Assembly: GCA_014925825.1 (NCBI GenBank)
Contig: JACGCK010000005.1
Location: 1,178,001 to 1,242,000 of the forward strand
Reading direction: 5' to 3'
Source of the DNA: Pholiota molesta
Taxonomy: Eukaryota; Basidiomycota; Agaricomycetes; Agaricales; Strophariaceae
DNA: 64,000 bases
In this document: one piece after another, positions 58,167 through 64,000 of the stretch
How the letters are laid out: each line of letters starts with the position of its first letter
Position numbering within the stretch: the stretch's first letter is position 1
Notes under the pieces: model-generated
Told to the model about the DNA's origin: nothing
Databases searched by the model: none
The model's input: only the letters and a program-made list of their open reading frames with translations
Program-made: the position numbers and the translations under genes

Positions 58167-58174
58167 GTACCAAA
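58167..58174. repeat. Right target-site duplication of the KDZ element
   Basis: GTACCAAA, pairing with GTACCAAC at 45881-45888. Confidence 0.6.
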
Positions 58175-59344
58175 AATAACCATCGACGTTCCAGCCGTAA
58201 AATTTTCGTCCACCGTCGGTGGAGCAACGAGCGCGTCTATTCCGCTGACGCCCATAGCTTCCAAATATTGCTCTAAAGCGATCAGATGACTCAGCTGATC
58301 GTAAGGTAGCCAGCTAGTGTCGCCTGTCTTAAATAACACCTTAAACATAGCACTTTTACCTCCTTTTTTATGTTCTAGAATTTTCTCAACCATCCACTCG
58401 CCCTCCAGATCTTCAAGCTCGAAGATCTGTGTATCCAAGCGCCCAGGAAATAATTGATCATCGTTAGGCACATGAATCCTCAAAAGCGAAGCATGGAATA
58501 CATCGTGAACACCTCTCCTGGTCAAAGTAACCGGCAATTTCACCCTGAAAGAATGATTCCCAAAGTCCTCCGTAATTTGATATGGCCCAATAAACTTAGG
58601 AGACAGCTTACAACTCATTCCCTTAGGCAGAGAAATATTCTTAGTAGAAATATAAACGAAATCATTTACCACGAACGGCGCCTTAATACGCTTACGGTTC
58701 GCATTCCGAACTGACTTAACGCGCGCAGCAATAATACAATCATGAGCACGCATAACCGCAGAACGCATCTTTTTAGCGAATGCGCGCACGCCAGGAAAGC
58801 CGTCAGGCTTATCCGCGTCCCAAATAAACGATCGCGGTAAACGCCCATAATTCAAGAAAAACAGCGCATAGCCCGTACTCTCCGAACGCGCAGAATTAAT
58901 CGCAAACTCAATAGCAGGCAACTTCAAAACCCAATCTTTCTGATCTGGACTAATACTGACTCGTAACATTTGCCCAATTGTCTTATTAGCGCGCTCCGTC
59001 GCGCCATCAGACTCGGGATGGAAAGCGCTCGACATATTTAATTTAGTACCAATCAGCTTATGCAGCTCCTGCCAGAAGTGACTCGTAAACAAGGGATCCC
59101 TATCACTGACTATAATCCTAGGCAAACCATGGTGTTTATAGACCTCAGCAAAAACCAACTCTGCAACCTGCTTAGCAGTATAATTAGTCCTACTAGGCAC
59201 CAAGTGTACCATACTCGTAAACAAGTCAATAATAGTCGTAATGGAATCAAAAGTACCATCCCTGTTTCGAGATTCTGGAAAAGGACCTACGAAATCAATG
59301 CCAATAGCTTCCCAAGGACGACTCTGAACCTCCAAAGGATTCAA
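58167..59344 (-). CDS. gypsy integrase core and chromodomain (3' part of pol)
   Basis: Carries the DDE integrase core: GIDFVGPFPES, VSDRDPLFTSHFW, AFHPESDGATERANKT. A GPY/F-like module (FIGPYQITEDFG) and a chromodomain-like end (EGEWMVEKILEHKKGG..TSWLPYDQLSH) target insertion to chromatin marks in other chromoviruses. It continues the pol ORF upstream: the HHCC zinc finger is split by a frame break at the A-run 59404-59407 (one base short), so this is not a separate gene. Codons after 58167 belong to the KDZ end. Confidence 0.85.
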
Positions 59345-62300
59345 CAGCCCATAGGGCTTATGATTACCAGATTTACTACGCCTACAAGTAACACAGGTCT
59401 CACAAAACTTTCAATATCACTACTCATTGTTTTCCACCAGACGAACTCCCTAAGATAATCGTATGTCTTACGAAACCCTAAATGAGCCAACAAAGTATGG
59501 GCTTCGGAGATAACGATCTCGCGAACGGCGCACCCTCCAGTGAACACATTAGGAATACACAGGAGCTTCTTGCCGTCCTGGGACAAGTACAACAGCTCGT
59601 CTTTATCGTCATAAACAAAATTCTTATGCGCTGATGGTCTCTCAACCACAGACTTAAACAGCGGGTCTTCATGATAATGACCTGCGATCACTGACTTCAC
59701 GTTAATATTATCTAACTCTCCATTCAAATCCAGATTCGGCGCAGCCGCACCCTCATCCTCCTCTTCATCAGGAACCTCAACTGGTGCGTCAACCGCGTCC
59801 TGACTCCCAGAAGTACTCGCCACAGGAGTTTTCTGCGCCACCGGCACGCGCGCTGGGATGCGAATTACCAAGCGCTCGTTAGGCGCCGGTGGCGCCGGGC
59901 CTTTTAAAGTAAACGAATCCCTAACGCGAGCAGCGAACTCGTCCGAAGTTTCGGCACGCCCAGTTTCAGCGCCTTCGCGCTCACGCGCTTTCTTAGATTT
60001 ACGACCTACAAAGTTCGTAGCTGACATTGCACAAGCCTCCAAGCCAACGAACACAGGCGCCGCTACCACGTTGCACGCCAACTCCATGGATTCTACCGTA
60101 TCGTCATATTCTGTATATTCTGACGGCGCACGCACAGTTCCCGGCGCATCATTAGAATAAATCCGCGACAGCGCATCACTCAAGATATTCTCAGTACCCG
60201 GGACATAAATTACTTCGAAATCAAATAAACTGATATTCTCAAGCCAGCGCGCCCTCCGTCCAGAGACATCGCGGTGCTGTAATATAGTCACCAAACCTTT
60301 GTGATCAGTATACCACCTAAAATGGACGCCTAATAATATATCCCTGTATCTCATCATAGTCTCCAAGCCAGCCAGCATCTCTATCTCATGAACAGGATAA
60401 TTCTGTTGTGCCGGACTTAATTTCGCTGAGTAAAATGCCGCTACAGGTGCTGTTTTCCAGTCTTCACCCTGGCTAATCACACCAGCAATCCCAGTAATAC
60501 AACCATCTGTAATTAAGTTAATCGGAGGAGCCCCCCTCCTATGATCAATTGGCCTCCTATGATGATCCTTACAAGAACTCGCCGATGCCTTAATTTGATC
60601 AAACGCTCGTTGATGCGTAAAATCCCAACGGAAAGGTACCGCGTCGCTCGTAAGCGTATGAAGAACGCCCATCGGAATCCGTACGCGATCGATGTCATCT
60701 GCCAAATATCCGGCCGCGCCAAGGAAACCTCGCAGCAGATCGCGGTTGGTAGGCACTTTCCAGTTAATCAACTTGTCAACCTTGTGGGGATCCATCTGAA
60801 TGCCGTCGTCGTCCACGATTCGGCCAAGGATCTTAACACGGTTGGCAATAAATTCAAGTTTACCTTCAGACAAGTAAAACTTTTCCTTCTTCAGTATGTC
60901 CAATACAATTTTTACGTGCTCAATGTGTTCCTTAAGAGTGTCCGAATAAATCACAATGTCGTCCAAGTACACATCCATAAATCTTCCTATATGTTCCGAG
61001 AAGATATGATTCATGGAACTCTGATGCGTCGCCGGCGCATTAATGTCACCAATCTGGAGTACATTACTAACCATGTTACCATTTGGGGTCGCAAACACTG
61101 TTTTCCACACATCTCGAGGCTCCACGCGCATCTGTTCGTACGCATCTTTCATATCCAGAAGCGTCCGATAAGGTTTCAAAGACACGCGTCGCATGATACC
61201 TTCGATTTCTGGCAAAGGACTAGCCATCTTCTTAGTGTTCGCATTACGCGCTCTCAGATCTATTACAGTGCGAAGCTTCGGTGGTTCCCCATTTTTACTT
61301 GGTTTGGGAATATACATCATTGGCACCGAATTCCTACTGCTCGTTACTTTCCATCTACCTGTATTAATGTATGCCCTTCGCTTCTCAATCCATTGATCCA
61401 TAAATGCTTCAGGACACCTAGCCAGTCGCCAAGGATAAACCTTCTCTTCGTCGATCAAATCAATTCGATGATTGATCGCCCTTAACGGAGGCAATTCTGT
61501 TTCCGCGGCTGTTTTACACAACGGCTCAGCTAAACTCTTAAGGTATTGACGCGCTTCCTCAAGATTAAGCTCACGAAGCACCGCTGATCTCGAAGCAAGG
61601 GTACGCACTGTTGATCCCTTGATTGGCAAGGCCGTATTACTCCCGATGACAACTCGTGTATCATTAAATCCAACCATAACTCTATGCTGATATAAGAACG
61701 GCGTCCCTAATATGAGGTCATGGTTCGGTAAATTCATAATATCAAATGAACGACTTTCGTTAATACCCTGGTACTTGAAATCCACTGTAGCTCTGTAATT
61801 CACCTTGGTCCTAGATCCTAATGCTGCCAATTGCACAGTAAGGGGAGTAGCTAACTCTTCCTTCTTAACCTTTAATTGATCTGCAAACGACGACGACATA
61901 AAGTCGCACAAAGACCCCATATCAATAAGCGCCCGTGCAGGTTCTCCATTAACATGAACCACTACAGTAATATAATTAGGCACAATGCGCGATGGATCCT
62001 TAGTTACTGCTGCAGTCCTCATTACCGAAGGCAAAGTATCATTATCAGTTTGCGCAACTGCCATTCCAGCCGAAGCAGGTAGATCCCATTTATTATAGTC
62101 TTCAAAGATGGACCAATCTCCCATTTCTACTACTTTATGTTCCTGAACATCACCGTTATCGTAGCTACTGAATATATCGAATTCATCCCATTCATCTGAA
62201 TCAGAGTCTTCAAACTCGTCATCGCTTGAATCCGAATAATCTAACAAGTCTGGAACCTGATCTTCGTCTTCCTCAGACTCGCCCTCCGGATTTTCGTAAC

Positions 62301-62667
62301 CGAAAAGACGCCATAATCCGCTGTAGTCGAAATCTGGATCATGGACTACAATGAGCCACCTACGCAATTGCCGTCTGAACCATACAGCAATATCAAATCG
62401 TGAATCCTGTACCAAACGCGCTGAAAGCTCGAAGCTAACACTCAAATACCGATCCCTGACTACATACACTTCACTATCTGGCAATCGGAACACTATATAT
62501 CTTAATTCCAAAGCCTGCTTATCCCTCTTGGACCAAGCCAAGTATTCAGAGAAGGGCCTGCCACACTCAAGCCTCCAGGCTGCGTTCATCGCATAGTAAT
62601 CCCACTGACGCCTACGCTTAAACCAGCGTGGCTGCAAAGTAACCCCAGTTTGTTCCTTTGTGCACAT
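59341..62667 (-). CDS. gypsy protease, reverse transcriptase, RNase H and integrase zinc finger
   Basis: Protease ALIDMGSLCDF (about 61935), where the usual D-S/T-G is D-M-G. Reverse transcriptase: LRTVIDLRARNANT, LLDMKDAYEQMR, and the YLDD catalytic motif in FMDVYLDDIVIYSD (about 60960). RNase H: NLITDGCITG, WYTDHKGLVTIL, ENILSDALSRIYS. The integrase zinc-binding region (HLGFRKTYDYLREFVWW) begins at the 3' end before the frame break near 59405. The 5' end overlaps gag by about 80 nt in the -1 frame; the join needs one base at the T-run 62667-62669. The met codon at 62667 is probably not a true start. Confidence 0.88.
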   Translation of the reverse strand: MCTKEQTGVTLQPRWFKRRRQWDYYAMNAAWRLECGRPFSEYLAWSKRDKQALELRYIVFRLPDSEVYVVRDRYLSVSFELSARLVQDSRFDIAVWFRRQLRRWLIVVHDPDFDYSGLWRLFGYENPEGESEEDEDQVPDLLDYSDSSDDEFEDSDSDEWDEFDIFSSYDNGDVQEHKVVEMGDWSIFEDYNKWDLPASAGMAVAQTDNDTLPSVMRTAAVTKDPSRIVPNYITVVVHVNGEPARALIDMGSLCDFMSSSFADQLKVKKEELATPLTVQLAALGSRTKVNYRATVDFKYQGINESRSFDIMNLPNHDLILGTPFLYQHRVMVGFNDTRVVIGSNTALPIKGSTVRTLASRSAVLRELNLEEARQYLKSLAEPLCKTAAETELPPLRAINHRIDLIDEEKVYPWRLARCPEAFMDQWIEKRRAYINTGRWKVTSSRNSVPMMYIPKPSKNGEPPKLRTVIDLRARNANTKKMASPLPEIEGIMRRVSLKPYRTLLDMKDAYEQMRVEPRDVWKTVFATPNGNMVSNVLQIGDINAPATHQSSMNHIFSEHIGRFMDVYLDDIVIYSDTLKEHIEHVKIVLDILKKEKFYLSEGKLEFIANRVKILGRIVDDDGIQMDPHKVDKLINWKVPTNRDLLRGFLGAAGYLADDIDRVRIPMGVLHTLTSDAVPFRWDFTHQRAFDQIKASASSCKDHHRRPIDHRRGAPPINLITDGCITGIAGVISQGEDWKTAPVAAFYSAKLSPAQQNYPVHEIEMLAGLETMMRYRDILLGVHFRWYTDHKGLVTILQHRDVSGRRARWLENISLFDFEVIYVPGTENILSDALSRIYSNDAPGTVRAPSEYTEYDDTVESMELACNVVAAPVFVGLEACAMSATNFVGRKSKKAREREGAETGRAETSDEFAARVRDSFTLKGPAPPAPNERLVIRIPARVPVAQKTPVASTSGSQDAVDAPVEVPDEEEDEGAAAPNLDLNGELDNINVKSVIAGHYHEDPLFKSVVERPSAHKNFVYDDKDELLYLSQDGKKLLCIPNVFTGGCAVREIVISEAHTLLAHLGFRKTYDYLREFVWWKTMSSDIESFVRPVLLVGVVNLVIISPMGC

Positions 62668-63635
62668 TTAATGGCATACCAACGTCCTACTAAGAAATCG
62701 TCTCGCTCAGCCGCTGAACGCGGTAACAACTCATCAGCCAATGTAACATTATCCAATATAGCCAAATGGCTCCCATTATCCGTTTCATAAACAAGGAATC
62801 GTTCAGACTCCATACCCTCAGTTACTGGATCGCCAGGAAAAGGTCGCGCGAGGTTCAAGGAGCGCTGAATAACATCGCACAGAGGTGATCCCAGCCGGGT
62901 TTGATCCCCCGACCTGTCATCATCCGCCAAAATGCGTACAGCATCTCCCACATCCATCGCGCATACACCACTATCCCAACTCACCACCTCAGTAGCCTCG
63001 TCAAACACCGCACCAGCCATAGAACTCTCAACAGACATGTAGTACGTTGCAGCTTCGCCAGGCTGCTCGGTCGTGGACTCCGGCCCGGTGACGGAAGCTA
63101 GCTGCTCCTCGGTTTCGGTAATCAAATCTACATTGAACGCGCGAGCGCCTGGTGGTCCTTTCTTAGCGCCCGGGGACTTAACCGACTGCCTATCAGGACA
63201 GTTACGTCCAATGTGTCCAGTCTTACCACAACCGTAGCACCGGATTTCTGCAGAGTCGTTAGTAGACTTCGACGTAGTACTCTTAATATCATTATTATTC
63301 CCATGAGATTTACTCTGACCATCTCCGGATTTGCTGTAAGAAGAATGGTGACCACTCCTACCAGTATTACCATCTTTCTGATATTTATTACCCTTGAACC
63401 CATTCCTGGTCCCATCAGCAGATCTCTCAGATGACTTGTTATTATCACGGTTTGAAGTACCTTTGCTACGCGAAGTGTCCTTATGATCGCGAGATTTATC
63501 GCTATATTCCTTACGATTTCTCTCCATCATATCGGCCATTTCGTGCCGCGTCGCGACAGCCACGACTTCGTCCCAAGAAGCCTCCTTGAAATCTAAACCT
63601 TCCTTCCAAAGAGCAGTCTGTAGTTCTGTTCTCAC
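62586..63635 (-). CDS. gypsy gag, N-terminally truncated, with CCHC zinc knuckle
   Basis: The open frame enters from the KDZ junction at 63635 (ELQTALWKEGLDFKEASWDE). It contains a long polar, Ser/Lys/Asn-rich nucleocapsid linker and the zinc knuckle CYGCGKTGHIGRNC (about 63245-63200). The matrix/capsid part upstream is missing, being beyond the second KDZ insertion. After the knuckle the frame runs about 200 residues to the gag/pol overlap. Confidence 0.82.
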   Translation of the reverse strand: MRTELQTALWKEGLDFKEASWDEVVAVATRHEMADMMERNRKEYSDKSRDHKDTSRSKGTSNRDNNKSSERSADGTRNGFKGNKYQKDGNTGRSGHHSSYSKSGDGQSKSHGNNNDIKSTTSKSTNDSAEIRCYGCGKTGHIGRNCPDRQSVKSPGAKKGPPGARAFNVDLITETEEQLASVTGPESTTEQPGEAATYYMSVESSMAGAVFDEATEVVSWDSGVCAMDVGDAVRILADDDRSGDQTRLGSPLCDVIQRSLNLARPFPGDPVTEGMESERFLVYETDNGSHLAILDNVTLADELLPRSAAERDDFLVGRWYAIKCAQRNKLGLLCSHAGLSVGVSGITMR

Positions 63636-64000
63636 ACCAGTTACTGGCAGTATGATGTATCAACCCATGCATATTGGCATTCATGAGTGATATATCCACG
63701 CTGCCAATTTGCATTGGGGCTTAGCTGGGCCTATCTGGGAACAGTATTTCAATCTCAGCTACATCTCAGCTACATATCAGTAGAATGATCACCTGATTCT
63801 TTTTTCACATGACATTTCTTACCACCACATGACTCAACCACATGACTCAACTTTACTAGGGGTGGGAAATTCTCAAAATGGTAATTGACCATACTGCAGG
63901 GGATGCATTTGTGTGGTTTGTCCGCACTGTCTGAGCAAATATAGAGGTATTTTATATGGATAGATTCGCATTTTTAAACTGAATCTAGTGGTGAAGGTTT
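63636..64000 (+). mobile_element. Left end of a second KDZ-family element, running off the window
   Basis: 365 bases, with no difference seen by eye and no indel, match 45889-46253: the terminal repeat, the two ATGACTCA boxes and onward. Inserted in gypsy gag. The other end and the target duplication lie outside. Confidence 0.85.

Larger units (their letters stand above)
58167..63635 (-). mobile_element. Ty3/gypsy chromovirus, both ends cut by KDZ-family insertions
   Basis: gag zinc knuckle, protease, reverse transcriptase, RNase H, integrase and chromodomain follow in gypsy order on the minus strand. The 5' part of gag is cut at 63636 by a second KDZ left end. The 3' end of pol is cut at 58166 by the KDZ element and, by the target duplication, resumes at 45880. 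No LTR is visible beside either cut. Confidence 0.85.

Noticed and set aside
62586..62669. Programmed -1 frameshift between gag and pol
   Set aside because: The shift direction fits, but no canonical slippery heptamer is present and the one-base pattern recurs in ordinary genes, so a base loss is more likely.
1..64000. tRNA, rRNA or CRISPR features
   Set aside because: No T-loop GTTCRANNC with a matching cloverleaf, no rRNA-like sequence and no spaced direct repeats were found by eye on either strand.

Overview
This window comes from the nuclear genome of a basidiomycete, most likely an Agaricomycete (mushroom-forming fungus). Genes are split by many 45-60 nt introns with GT(R)NGT donors. 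The conserved genes are typically fungal: 1,3-beta-glucan synthase, a mitochondrial i-AAA protease, an XPD/Rad3 helicase, Nup133 and dipeptidyl peptidase III. The mobile elements (a KDZ transposase with a TET/JBP dioxygenase, and a chromodomain Ty3/gypsy retroelement) are those known to be abundant in mushrooms.

Layout. Positions 1-5450 are decayed and repeat-like: a relic and a broken copy of a single-pass membrane protein gene, an array of four tandem hairpins near 2.0 kb, and a 1,071-bp palindromic element with 0.5-kb arms and TTA target duplications. Positions 5.7-44 kb are the housekeeping block: a lysine-rich nuclear-type protein (+), a GCIP-domain protein (-), YME1 (+), RAD3/XPD (-), a secreted GH5-like protein (-), DPP3 (+), a PTC7-type phosphatase (-), FKS1 (-), an LRR protein (+), a COA8-like protein (+), NUP133 (-) and a small-molecule-type methyltransferase (-). 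Most neighbours are divergent or convergent pairs with short shared promoters or terminators.

Positions 44.6-64 kb are a nest of mobile elements. A gypsy chromovirus (gag, pol, and apparently a third ORF at 44.6-45.8 kb, all on the minus strand) is split by a 12.28-kb DNA element (45889-58166). That element has about 95-bp terminal inverted repeats and a 7-8 bp target duplication (GTACCAA). It carries a KDZ transposase, a divergent TET/JBP dioxygenase, an Agaricomycete-type gene of unknown function and three small genes. Another copy of the same left end starts at 63636, inside gag, and runs off the window; its 365 bases look identical to 45889-46253.

The most interesting system is this delimited KDZ/TET-JBP element. 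It couples a transposase with a predicted 5-methylcytosine oxidase and unstudied cargo. The association of TET/JBP genes with KDZ elements in basidiomycetes is already known; the exact ends, the small cargo genes and the nesting in a gypsy element are read here. A second window-wide signal is that at least ten reading-frame breaks in seven unrelated genes, including FKS1, are all repaired by adding exactly one base. That points to a systematic one-base under-call in the assembly rather than to decay of each gene.
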